Below, piece after piece: positions 10,000-20,639 of a DNA stretch of 64,000 nt. The stretch comes from Dicyema japonicum. Lineage: Eukaryota > Dicyemida > Rhombozoa > Dicyemidae. Location of the stretch: positions 731,643 to 795,642 of the forward strand of contig RDEW01000003.1 of assembly GCA_011109175.1 (NCBI GenBank), in the 5' to 3' direction. The translations under genes were made by a program, and so were the position numbers. Below the pieces are notes generated by a model that was given only the letters and a program-made list of their open reading frames with translations, was not told the DNA's origin and did not search any database. The stretch's first letter is position 1; each line of letters starts with the position of its first letter.

Positions 10000-12100
10000 T
10001 GACTACTTTGGCAAGTGAGTTGAGATTGAGTTTGGAAACCATGTTGAAAAGAGGTAAGTTTGATGGACGTATATATCTTTTAAGGAACAGTTTTTCCGAA
10101 ACACCAGAAAGCACAGGGATAATAAAAAGTGTTCAATAAAAGGAAGGCAGGCTGGTCTTATTGATACTTACTCAAGATAATAAATTAAGGGAGATGTATA
10201 AAACAAGTTTCCTAGTTTTTTTTAGCCATACGTGTGTGTACGTGGGATTTAAGAGGAGTATTAGAATTTAAAGGTATTATTATCACCAACGATGCTCCCT
10301 ACCAAGACAATCCTGGTTCAGCCAATTTCATTTTCATATGTAATCCTTCTCACCAAGTATCTGGCGTATATGCAGTATCTCCCGATCACCTGGTTTAATC
10401 CTGATTAGAATGGAGACTAAAGATTATGTGCGTCTTATAACCAATTTATTGGTCGAATGTTCAGGTGGTGATTTTTAAGCATTTCGAGACAACTCCATCC
10501 CTGGACACAACCAGATAATTTTACTTGACAATCGTAGAGAGAGAAAGCTCACTAGCGCTGGTAAATATTTTGTCAATGCTCATTCCTATTTGTTCCTTTA
10601 TTTTTATAAACCCTGAATACACTAAGAAAAAAGTTAATAGTTAATGACTAATACTTTCCAGGTCACAAAAGTAGAAACCTTCTAATATCCCGTAAAGATC
10701 ATGCAGTTGTGAGACTACTGATCCCCTTTAGTGCTGTCCAAGCAATAGGTGCTGCTTGAGACAGAAGGAACACATTATGCTACTCTTGTTGAACATGGAA
10801 AAAAGTACAGAAATGAGGAGAAATCTTCATAATTTATTTCTAATTATCCTGAGAATATTAAATAATAAGCTAATTAATTCATAACTTGACCTATTTAACT
10901 ATTCATTAAAATAAACATATTAATTAACTTTTTATTAAATCATTGTTAAATTTTAAAATAATTTACATCTCACTTCATCGACGTGGATTAAGGTTCGAAG
11001 CAACTTTGTATGATAATACCAATAAAACCTTAAAGGTTCTCTAAATATCAATTGATCAAAAGTTTTTGAATAATTATTTATTTAGAAGATAATTAAGAAG
11101 GAAAGTAAAAAAATATCAATAATATAAATATTAAAAACATGATTAATTTTATTGTTTTAGGGTGGTTAACCAATTTAGCAATAATACATCAACTATTGAC
11201 ATATATTTCTAGTGGAGTATTGTGTCGTATTTCTGTTATTGAATTCAATCTTGCTGTTATCAAAATGGTCGACGCTCAATTATTTTGCTAACTTCTAATC
11301 ATCAGTATTACTTCAATAACAAGATTTCTACGATTGAATACAACAGTTGTCTTGGATATTTCGTGTTCGAAAGCTACTTCGCAAACGAGATGTTCTTTCG
11401 CCCACATACACGTTACCTCCAAAATTGTTCTAAGACTTAGATGGCTACCTAAAAAACTAACAAAGCAGATCCTGTAAAATAACGCGGACAGAAAAACCCC
11501 GATCTTTTGGATATCAAAACTCTAATTTCGATTCTTTATTTAACGTTTGAGTGAGTCAATTCTACTATAGTCATATTTCATTTCCATTGTATGTAAACCT
11601 GGAGTTAATTCAACCAAGTTCTATGATGGACGATCTACTACGAACTTTTTATGCTCGAATTTCGAATAAAAATAATATAAATGGATTATACATTGAATTA
11701 AAATATTCTACCTTATATGTACCTGGAGAAGTTGTAGTTATCAATTCTGAGTGAATATCAAAACATTTTACCTTTAGTTTTATATTTTATGTGAATGATA
11801 GCAAAGCTACGACAATTCCACAAATTACACAAATTGGATTATATATAATTTTTCTAAATTTGTATTAAATGACTAAATATATGCGAGTATATTGTACTTC
11901 AAGTACCATGAGTTGTCACATAAAATTTTTGACTTTTTTAATTTGTGTTCAAACGTGTTGCTGGAATGTCTCCGAATCAAATTACACCCGAGTGCTAATG
12001 TCGGTTATTATAAGTAACCAATTCCAGTAAACATTGTATTATTATCTGTTTTTGATAATTGAATTTTCATTTTTTTTTACGACTCCGTAATAAATGATAT
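10000..12100. other. No gene seen; one short open frame
   Basis: AT-rich. A 67-codon plus frame at 11.55-11.75 kb (SSMMDDLLRTFYARISN) has coding-like composition but no recognised family. A 25-bp stretch at about 10.61-10.65 kb resembles the F1 3' end. Confidence 0.35.
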
Positions 12101-12104
12101 TTTT

Positions 12105-12195
12105 TTAGTTAGTTAAGAGCTCTTTCGCGAGCCCTAAGGGTTTTGCTTGAGCCACCCTTCGCCCACGCCATCTTGTTTATGCTTGACATTATTTT
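12105..12195 (-). mobile_element. LINE-A-like 3' end
   Basis: The minus strand contains AAGATGGCGTGGGCGAAGG, then GGCTCAAGC, paralleling KMAWVRIARR and KHGSSETL of the plus-strand tail at 23.5-23.6 kb. Frames are broken. Confidence 0.5.
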
Positions 12196-12259
12196 CATTG
12201 TACAATTTTATAGAGAATGAAAAAAAACAAATAATATGAAAATTTTTATTATTTTCGTA

Positions 12260-12475
12260 TCTTGCTAAAATTCACCATACAAGGAGCCGCATCGCTAATA
12301 ATTATAGGTGGGAGGCCACCCTTCCAAAAGATGTAGAGGGTGGAAAGTTCAAACGGTTCTCTTTAGTGCATAACTTGCACCGGGCGCCACCACAACAACA
12401 GGTGAACCTCATGTCGCCACGCTAAAGTTCAGAATTATCTTCCTCGGTGATCTTGGAGTTAAATAAATAAAAATC
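12260..12475 (+). repeat. F1-related repeat, diverged
   Basis: It contains TTGCACCGGGCGCCACC, then GTGAACCTCATGTCGCCACG, and ends GTTAAATAAATAAA. These match the core and tail of F1 loosely, with a different spacer. Confidence 0.4.
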
Positions 12476-12740
12476 GCTAATAAATAAAATCAGATTTGAA
12501 ATTTTAATAGGAATTTGTCATTAGCGTCTCTTTGTTTGAACTATAACATTCAAATGTACTGAATTTACATCTGATTTCACGATGTATAAAGTCTCTGGAT
12601 TACAAATTTCCCAACAATTACATTTAATATTATTTTACATTAATGTTAATAATTATGTTTTATTTAAAAAAAAATTTATTTTTGAAATAGCACAGTGTCC
12701 TATTTTTTGTCTTAAATAAGGTAATTTCTATTAAAGTATT

Positions 12741-12998
12741 AGAGTGGCCAGTAGCGTCATGTGATCCACCTGTCTAGGTGACGACCAGTGCCAGGCCGGC
12801 ATGAAAAAGGATCATTTGCTCTCTCCCACTCCACTGGAGTGGTTTCCACAACTGCATGTAATGGACGTCTTACCCTTTATGCTGATTCCGGATGGACTCT
12901 GTATAAGTGGAAACTGGATACATACACTTAATTAGTTGTTTTTACTTTAACTTCTTTTTCTTGGTGTATCCGGGGTTAATAAATAAATAAAATAATAA
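12741..12998 (+). mobile_element. F1 SINE-like repeat, 5' truncated
   Basis: It starts at AGAGTGGCCAGTAGCGTCAT and runs to GGGGTTAATAAATAAATAAA. It is highly similar to 9.77-9.997 kb, missing the first about 80 bases. Confidence 0.75.
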
Positions 12999-13095
12999 AT
13001 AGGACAATTTCAGCCTTAATAATAATCATCTTATGACCAGTATGATTCCAGGTTTGTTAAAATAACAATTTCGTTTTATCGGACATCTGAAAACT

Positions 13096-13338
13096 TTGAG
13101 ATTAATTGGGTTAATTTGTTTTGGACTAAATTATAATAATTATGTGAAACGTAATTATGCTCAATTAGTGAATACAATAATTGGATTATTCTTTTCCTCA
13201 CCCAAATCACCCTTTATTGATCAACTTCACAAAATCCACCCCATCACAGACAATTTAAATGAAACTCTGAAGTTCCTCTCCCAAGTCTACATCCCAGAAT
13301 ATCCCTTTCAGTCTATGTGCAAATCCCCAAACAAATAA
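13096..13338 (+). CDS. Unidentified 80-aa open frame
   Basis: Open frame with coding-like stretches (SSPKSPFIDQLHKIHPIT, EYPFQSMCKSPNK). No recognised domain. The hydrophobic N-terminus is too short and mixed to call a signal peptide. It could be an exon of a larger gene. No neighbour supports a function. Confidence 0.25.
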   Translation: MRLIGLICFGLNYNNYVKRNYAQLVNTIIGLFFSSPKSPFIDQLHKIHPITDNLNETLKFLSQVYIPEYPFQSMCKSPNK

Positions 13339-13732
13339 AAAATTATTATGACTAGAAAATTTCCTGGCGAATATTCTAACAACAGCATTTTATTGAACTT
13401 TCCTCAAAGAAATAATTCAAACTAACACGTTTATTATTTTTATTATTATTTAAGGTGCCATTGCAAAAATATCTGATTTCCTCATTTCATCCACCGAATA
13501 TAGGATCAATAAGGACATTAATGCTTAGTCTGATATGATATTACTTTTGAGTTTTTACATGCGTTTATTGTAGTGTGATAATATCAAATCTCCCTAGTCA
13601 TCATTGTAGTGGTTGACTGATAAATTATATACTTTTGAGTATTTACCCCCCAACCTGGTCAAAGATCTTATTCTACTTGCAAAATACCACTTAATGTTCC
13701 AATTTCGTGTTTGTTTACAAATGAATTGCCAC

Positions 13733-14131
13733 TTAGTCAATAATATTCTGGTATGGCTCTACATAAAAATATAACTTCCCTTCATGTATGGCTCTTCTTC
13801 TTATTGTTTCCTCAGAATTTGACTCTGCCATCACCCACTTAGTTGATCTTGTATCGAAGAGTGTTTTGACTAACCACAGTCGAGCGTTTGTTATAACGTT
13901 AAACTTGACCCTCTGAGTGGGATATCTGAGCCTTCCGTGAATGAAACTTGACGTTCCAATCATCATTATTGAATTACGGAACATTCCCTTTATTTGTCCG
14001 TAATGACACCGGTGGACCAACCCAGTTAAAAAATGTTCCAATAAAATTTTTACTTTTTTTATTAAATAGCGGAAAACTCCACAAGCAAACATAAAATTTA
14101 AATTATCAATAAACCATCGCGTTTTATTCAA
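13733..14131 (-). CDS. Unidentified 132-aa open frame
   Basis: This minus-strand frame is uninterrupted for 132 codons in a region where stops are otherwise frequent. Segments such as WFIDNLNFMFACGVFRYLIK and ESNSEETIRRRAIHEGK have protein-like composition. I see no catalytic motif, and it matches no element elsewhere in the window. It could be an exon or a fragment of an unknown transposon. Confidence 0.3.
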   Translation of the reverse strand: MNKTRWFIDNLNFMFACGVFRYLIKKVKILLEHFLTGLVHRCHYGQIKGMFRNSIMMIGTSSFIHGRLRYPTQRVKFNVITNARLWLVKTLFDTRSTKWVMAESNSEETIRRRAIHEGKLYFYVEPYQNIID

Positions 14132-14139
14132 TCGGATTT

Positions 14140-14717
14140 ATCTGAAATATGTTTGGTCAATTTAGTGAACCCGGGATGTCAATATTGTGTTGTTGAGTCA
14201 ATATGGAAAAGATTTTCTCGTTTCGGATAGAACAATTTAATAAGCCAATAATGACAAAAATTAACAGTTACTGGCTGCTATCATAATTGAGCATATTTAT
14301 GACAGTTTGCAAGAAAATGAGCTCAATTACGAGTTCCTTTCACTTCTATCATTTTTGAGAGACCCGTTTCTGTTTAACGGGGTCAGTGATCATATATTTA
14401 TTATCAATACTAAATAAAATATAAAGTTAATGCATCGGACCTGACCTTATTTACCACCGTAATAGCATGGGACAAACAAACAACCGTCCTGTGTGATCAA
14501 TTACTTTAAATGTAAACAAAACATCAATTATTATTCTTGGACTTTAGGAAAGTCTTCTAAGTGTTCTTTTTGTATGTTCAGACATGTCACTAGTATATTT
14601 TTTTTACTAAATAGCTCATAATAGTATTTTAAATCTTCTGGTGAAGTTGTCGAGGATGAAGGCATGACACAAAATAAAACATAGCGTGGAAACTTATCAA
14701 TTAAAATTAGAATTTAA
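14140..14717. other. No gene seen
   Basis: AT-rich spacer up to the TA target site of the mariner-like element. Confidence 0.4.
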
Positions 14718-14734
14718 TACAGGGTTTTCCTATT

Positions 14735-14922
14735 TATTTAATAACTTTGTCATAAAAATTTAATAACTTTGTCAAAAAATTTAATAACTTTGTCATAAAA
14801 TTTAATAACTTTGTCATAAAATTTAATAACTTTGTCAAAATGTTTAATAATTCGTCAAAAATACTTAATAACTTTGTCAAAATGTTAATAACTTTGTCAA
14901 AATGTTTAATAACTTTGTCAAG
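14735..14922. repeat. Left tandem-repeat inverted end
   Basis: Nine units of TTTAATAACTTTGTCA(T)AAA with small length changes, including one diverged unit with AATTCGTC. It mirrors 16,040-16,205. Confidence 0.9.
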
Positions 14923-15954
14923 GGTCAAATTAAAAGAAACCAATTTTATAATTAATTGAAAAAAACATAAATTAAAATTCTTCATAAGCCAATGCTTTAA
15001 CTAAATAGCTCCGCATGTGGCTATACAAAATTATTGCACACATCTGATGGAATTTCTCCGATGTTTTGGATTGCGTTTATTAATTCCTCAGAGTTCCTAC
15101 AATTTTTCTTTTTGATGTTATTTTCCAAACAGAAAAAAACTCTTCAATTGGATTGAGTTGAGGAGTATAAGGAGGCAAAAAATACAATTCATACCCTATA
15201 CACGTTAAAAAATTAATTGGATACCAGTTCCGAATACAACATTTTTTAATTGTTCGCTCTTGTGAATTGATGCATTGTCACAAATCAATATGTCTTAAAT
15301 ATAATATATAACCATACTTTTTTCCCTGCATGTTCAAGCTTATAATTAAGCTGTATTACAAAATCAATGCACGTCTCCGCTATAAGAGAGAAATTGATTC
15401 CGTAATGTAAAAGGCTGTCCACAGAAAATAGCAGCACAAATAGCGAAATTTTTCTCTCTTATGTTTCTAGTACATTTTTTCGAAGTAACTCCTTTTATAG
15501 ATCTTCCAAATTTGGATCTCATCAAACAATTGACTCCCATTTCGTCTATAAAAATAAGCCTTGATTATCAACTTCAATTATTTTTCTGGCAGATCTTTCT
15601 TCCATATTTATTGTAGAATTTCTCGCCATAGGTACAAATTGAATCTTTTTAAAACTATATCCAAATTTATCTAGCGTCCTATTTATTGTCGATAAAGAAT
15701 TAAGTTTTTTTCTTTCGTCCACAATTATTTTTTTTGTTGAAGCAAAACTTCCTGTATTTTTGTATTATTTTGACGATAGAAACAACTGTCTGATAGTTAA
15801 TACAGATGTCTTCGCTTATTTTTGAATAAGCCAACCCTGCTTCATATTTATTTATAATAAGTTTTCGGTTATCTTCGGATACACTAGTATTTTTGTTTTT
15901 GTAACTATTCATTTAATTCAATTTGCGCTAAAATTTGTATTTATAGGAACTTAA

Positions 15955-16036
15955 TAATCAATAAATATAAATAATGATCCCAAAAATATAAATAATGATC
16001 CCAAAAATATAAATATTAATCCCAAAAATATAAATA
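15955..16036. repeat. Short tandem array of a 21-bp unit
   Basis: About four copies of AATATAAATAATGATCCCAA, just inside the right inverted end. It is distinct from the 19-bp end repeats. Confidence 0.8.
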
Positions 16037-16039
16037 ATA

Positions 16040-16205
16040 ATCTTTACAAAGTTATTAAACATTTTGACAAAGTTATTAAAGTATTTTGACGAATTATTAA
16101 ACATTTTGACAAAGTTATTAAATTTTATGACAAATTTATTAAATTTTATGACAAAGTTATTTAAAATTTTTGACAAAGTTATTAAATTTTATGAACAAAG
16201 TTATT
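16040..16205. repeat. Right tandem-repeat inverted end
   Basis: Eight units of the complementary motif TTGACAAAGTTATTAAA, in inverted orientation to the left end. Confidence 0.9.
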
Positions 16206-16229
16206 AAATTAAATAGGAAAACCTGTAAA

Positions 16230-16880
16230 TAAAATATTTAATTCAAATAAAATATTTTTTTTTTTAACTTTAAAGTATGTAAAGTTGTTTTAAATTTTGT
16301 TTTTTGCCGAAAAGTGAAGACCATTTTTAAAGTCTCCCATTTTGTCACTTACAATTAAAAAAATAGTTTTTGCTCCGAAAAAGGGAACCGCAATACCAAT
16401 CACATAATTAGAAAAAATAAAACATTTCGCTCACGGAGGTTATGTGTGTTATGTAGAAAAATCTTTTTTGACTTATAAATCCACAGTTTCGACTTAAAGT
16501 TGTTTAATTATTAAATTTTTATATAATCACATTACGGGAAGCTTTGGAGTTCGTTTATGAGCACAATGCGAAAATTGCAAGTTGATAAAATGAACTGAGA
16601 TCCTAGTAATTGCAGATGGGTGCTCGAATGTTGCTGAAACAACAACCCCATTTAGAAATCTCACATCATCTTATGGATCAAGTTTGATAATGTCGAGGTT
16701 CACCATGAATGTGGTGATATTTTGGAAAAAAAACTCTTCCTATCTCTACAAGATGGAATCGCAAAGAATTCATACCCAAGTTTTTTAGTTATTAACCCCG
16801 GATCACCGAGAAAAAAAGACAAATTAATGTCAACTAGTTGGGTGATCCCAACGTGCCACCGAAGCCTGTGCGTCTCTATT
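16230..16880. other. No gene seen
   Basis: AT-rich spacer. A piece at about 16.79-16.83 kb (TTAACCCCGGATCACCGAG) resembles the F1 3' end on the minus strand, too short to call. Confidence 0.35.
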
Positions 16881-16884
16881 GTTC

Positions 16885-17340
16885 ACACTGTCGAACGGAA
16901 ATGACTTCTTTTATCCTTGCAGAGGAAGTCGATTGGTGACGGAAATTTCTTAGCCAACCGATTTTCTTTAGCCTGGAACAGTGAGAGGCTTAGTGGTTGT
17001 CTATCTTCCTCGCAAATGCGGAGAAATCTGGAACCACATCTAAGAGTTGTAAATTCCTTCAGCAGGGGATGTATTTTTATTCCACATTGTGGTCCCAGCA
17101 TATGTATTGTTCTCCCTCTGCAGTAAGTTTAGTTTTGGATAGTGGCCTCTGATAACGTGTATCTCCATGCAGCAGAGGCATATTCCACGGCCGGCGATTG
17201 TTTGGCGGTATTTAATTCTGATTGCTTTATTCAGATTCGCTGAGGTCTTCTGGATGAGGGGTCGTGTGACATTCAATTTCTGTAGTCCTTTGGTGAGACC
17301 AGATCGAAGATGTCGAACCAATCCTGGCCAGTAATCATAT
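16885..17340 (-). mobile_element. Probable LINE C-terminal remnant, unclassified
   Basis: Minus frames read GLVRHLRSGLTKGLQKL, PLIQKTSANLNKAIRIKYRQ and GRGICLCCMEIHVIRGHYP. The order of an IQK motif followed by a run of basic residues resembles the ends of some LINE polyproteins, and a frame change at about 17.04 kb fits decay. No RT catalytic motif is present, so a broken cellular gene cannot be excluded. Confidence 0.3.
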
Positions 17341-17344
17341 CCAG

Positions 17345-18360
17345 GTAGACATATATAAAATAGGGTTTTTTCATCTGAAATTTATGTAATAGATTGAATT
17401 ACAATGCATCATCAGAACAAAAGATTATTGTATTAATCGATCAAAGGTAATCACTAATAATTCAGAATGGAAACGTAAATGTCTAAATAGTTATTTCCCA
17501 GTGTTTATGTAGAAACATAAACACAATAAATTGGATACAATCAATAGATTCAAGCTGTGACCAAGGATCCGCGAGAGACTGGTTGGTTCCGAGAACGTAT
17601 CTCGTTGGCTATTGTTAGGGGAAATTGCATGGCCATTCAGATTCCTTAATTTAATATTTATTCATTTGATAATAAAACCATAAAATTTAAAAAAAATCAA
17701 TAGATGGAGTGTTATTTTTGAATAATGGAAGAGTGTTCATCCTTGTGAAATAACGAACGGGTTAATACGACAGCAGAGTGATATTTACAAAAAACACCAG
17801 AGGACGAACACAGAAAAACTCATTTATGCATCTAACAGCTAGAATGCTTGAATGAACGATACTTTAATTTTAAATAAGACAAAGTTTTTCGCTAAAAAAC
17901 ATTTGTTAGAATTTTAAAATTCCTTCTCTGGTTTGCACCTATTTCCATGGATCATATCCAACCGAACTGAAAGAAGGGAAATTCAATTCAATCATCAAGA
18001 GAAATCCTTCTAAATGCTATACTATGAGAATGCTACTGCACTGGCAAGTCATTTGATCGCTGATCATTCGCCCTCATCGTCCAGGATCAAACAGGACATT
18101 TGGGATATACGCAAAGAAGTGAAGGAGTGACAAAAATTATTGAGGTGCCCTGCGTACGCTCTCCAGCAATAACAAGGTTCTTTCACAAACTAAAAAAATT
18201 CTCGAGCTCATCATCCAAAAACATCCACCCGCCCGGTCGGATTACGTGACATCTGAAAAAATTAACAATTTTAATGACAGGATTTTTATAAACTAATTCC
18301 ATTCCGAAGTGAATGTTTCAATAAGGAGAAATAATCAATATATCATTCAATTATATTTTT
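17345..18360. other. No gene seen
   Basis: AT-rich spacer, with a slightly GC-richer patch at 18.0-18.25 kb that gives no readable family. Confidence 0.4.
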
Positions 18361-18364
18361 TGCT

Positions 18365-18640
18365 CTTCACGAGAGTGCTACAAGGGCCTGTTCAGCATCC
18401 GTAAAGGCGGAGAAGGCCAAACTCGTTGAATACGTTGACCTTCCCGATGATGTCAAATTTGTTCCCTTGCTATGGAGACTTCCGGATCCTACTCCCCCTC
18501 TACACTCGAGTTTTTCGGATGTCTTGGAAACCGGATCACCTCATGCACTGGAGATCTCCGTGAACGCCGCTGGCTATTTGAGCGAATTTCGCTCGCAATT
18601 TTGAGAGGCAACAGCCACGCAGTGAGGGCGGCAACTACCT
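18365..18640 (+). mobile_element. RT-D tail fragment
   Basis: The plus strand reads AEKAKLVEYVDLPDDVKFVP and, after a frame change, ERRWLFERISLAIL RGNSHAV, the end of the RT-D tail (FVPVAIET...LFQRIS.A..RGNA in the family). The nuclease PD motif is not retained. Confidence 0.6.
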
Positions 18641-18652
18641 GACTTCTATTGT

Positions 18653-20370
18653 TTAAAAATTAATTTTTTGCTTCAATAATAAAAAATAATCAATAAAGTG
18701 AGAAATAAGCATATTTGTGGTTACCGAAATATGAATGACATATTTTGACAGCAGTATTGGTACGTAAATAATATATTTGATAAATTGATCTATGAAGAAC
18801 AAGGACTTTACAGAGACACAACGATGTATGGAAGAAACTTCGCAGGGTCCAAAAGATAAATATTTGTAAGTCATTAGTAAATGCGGTGAAAAGTTCTGCT
18901 CGGAGGTTTGAGGCAAAACACAGTTCTGCTCGGTTGTTCTGATTTGGAGTCTTTGGTCGAAAAATGCGAAAAGGAGATACTAGGATAGTGTCCATACACA
19001 GCATATAGAAAGGCATTAATCTCATTGAAATTATTTCAGAATGTGGATCACTGCTAAATGGCTGGAGGAAGTGAAAATAGGAACTGCACGACTTCATCAA
19101 ACATGTATTTCGCCGAGTTAGTGGAGAGATAACAAAATTTAAAAATAGTGTTAAAATAAATAGAAATATATTTTCCACAAAAAATACAATTTTTAGGTAA
19201 AAATTTTTAAGATAAAAAGAGATAAAAGGCGATAATCAAATAATGGAGAATAATCCATATTTATAGGTTACCAAAATAAATATAATAAATTTTGATAACA
19301 ACCTTCAACATTATTTGATTAATACAATAATATATGTAATAGTGAAGCAAAAATATGACAATACATCAGAAAACAAGACACACTGACGGACAAAACAACC
19401 AGCCACCACAAAGTGGCAACCATGCGTCAAATAATATATTAATGTATTAATAGGTTAGCCATATTGTAAAAAAATTTTCAAAAATAAATATTAAATTAAT
19501 TTATATAAGTCACAAGTTGACGCTATATTCACCTAAAAAATCAAAATCAACTTATTTCACTTGAATAGTATTGAAACAACCAAATATCACTCTCTGATGT
19601 GGTCTGACTGGATACTGAAAAATTTGGAAAATCTGTTAGTATTAGCCATTTTACTGAAAAATCTGATAGTATTAGCCATTGCCATTATCGCAAGGTTATT
19701 CAACATATTAGTAACAAACCTTTTAATATGGAAGCCTTCTTACATACGAGAAATTCTGAAATCTGTATGACCCAAGAACAATCAAGCTTCATTCGGCCTG
19801 TCTCACTTCTGTGCCCAATGACCAAACTATTAAAAAAAACTAGTCATTTAAACATTTGAGGACGTTCATCATGACATGTCATTTTAACACGGGTTCAAAT
19901 AAAATGCTCAACTTACACTCATTTGACCACTTTAACTAGATAACTTTATTAGAGGTCGGAGAGGATAAGTTAGTTTTAGACAACTATGATCGGTCACTCG
20001 TGTCCCTAATCTACCTATATTATGTTGCCTGTCAAAAATCTTGACATAATCTAACGAGTATGTTTTTAACGCGAAATTCGAGCCAATTATACCGCTACAA
20101 CTCAAAGTTGGTCCCTTATGTGGATTCAAGGCAATGAGAGCACATCTGGTATAAGTCATTGTAAGCAAGGCATTCCATTAGGTGGTACCAAGAAAAAACT
20201 TTCATAGATATTTTCTCGAGTATCCAACATTTTTAGTAACTGCCTTTTTCACGTCTAACAAAGTGATAACGTAATCCAGTATTAGCAGTCCTTCTAACTA
20301 CTTGATCTTATGATCCGAATCTATTGTGTTATCATCAGTGATCAAACTAAACGGGTCACTATTTTTTTAT
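18653..20370. other. No confident gene; two overlapping minus open frames at 18.65-19.18 kb
   Basis: A minus frame of 162 codons (18.69-19.18 kb) is hydrophobic and cysteine-rich. The complementary strand also reads coding-like (LVNAVKSSARRFEAKHSSAR), so the true strand is uncertain. The rest to 20.37 kb is AT-rich with nothing recognised. Confidence 0.3.
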
Positions 20371-20639
20371 ACTTTAGAGTTTCTGTACTTCTTTACCGTA
20401 CAGACACCTCCATCCAATTCTTTCGGTATAACCTCTCAATTTATTGTCAAGACAACGCCTGTTCTTAGTGACTCCCTTAAGAGAATGTAATAATAAGCGA
20501 AAAAAATTATAAGCATTCTTCAAAAATATCAGTTTTTCATACGATTCGTAATTTCCTGATTGCATTATTAAAACTTTAGGCTATCAGAGATCCGCGAGAA
20601 GAAAATTAGCGAATGTACAGTGCCTATGTACTTTTGTCA

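Larger units (their letters stand above)
14720..16225 (-). mobile_element. Tc1/mariner-superfamily element with tandem-repeat inverted ends
   Basis: The element is bounded by TA dinucleotides (14,718 and 16,226) and by short terminal inverted repeats CAGGGTTTTCCTATT and CAGGTTTTCCTATT. Inside each end lie eight to nine tandem units of about 19 bp with the core AATAACTTTGTCA, in opposite orientation at the two ends. The minus strand encodes a decayed transposase: a helix-turn-helix around SEDNRKLIINKYEAGLAYSK (15.70-15.91 kb), an IDEMGVN block at 15.55 kb, ICDNASIHKSEQL at 15.29 kb and LPPYTPQLNPIEEFF at 15.15 kb, which are the DDE residues and context of the IS630/Tc1 family. Several stops and frameshifts show it is inactive. 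Confidence 0.88.

Noticed and set aside
14734-16176. Lysine/leucine/phenylalanine-repeat proteins from frames across the tandem arrays
   Set aside because: These frames are translations of the 19-bp tandem repeats at the transposon ends; they reflect the repeat and not a gene.
18653-19178. A multi-pass membrane receptor
   Set aside because: The hydrophobic runs come from AT-rich codons, and the opposite strand is equally coding-like; no receptor motif is visible.
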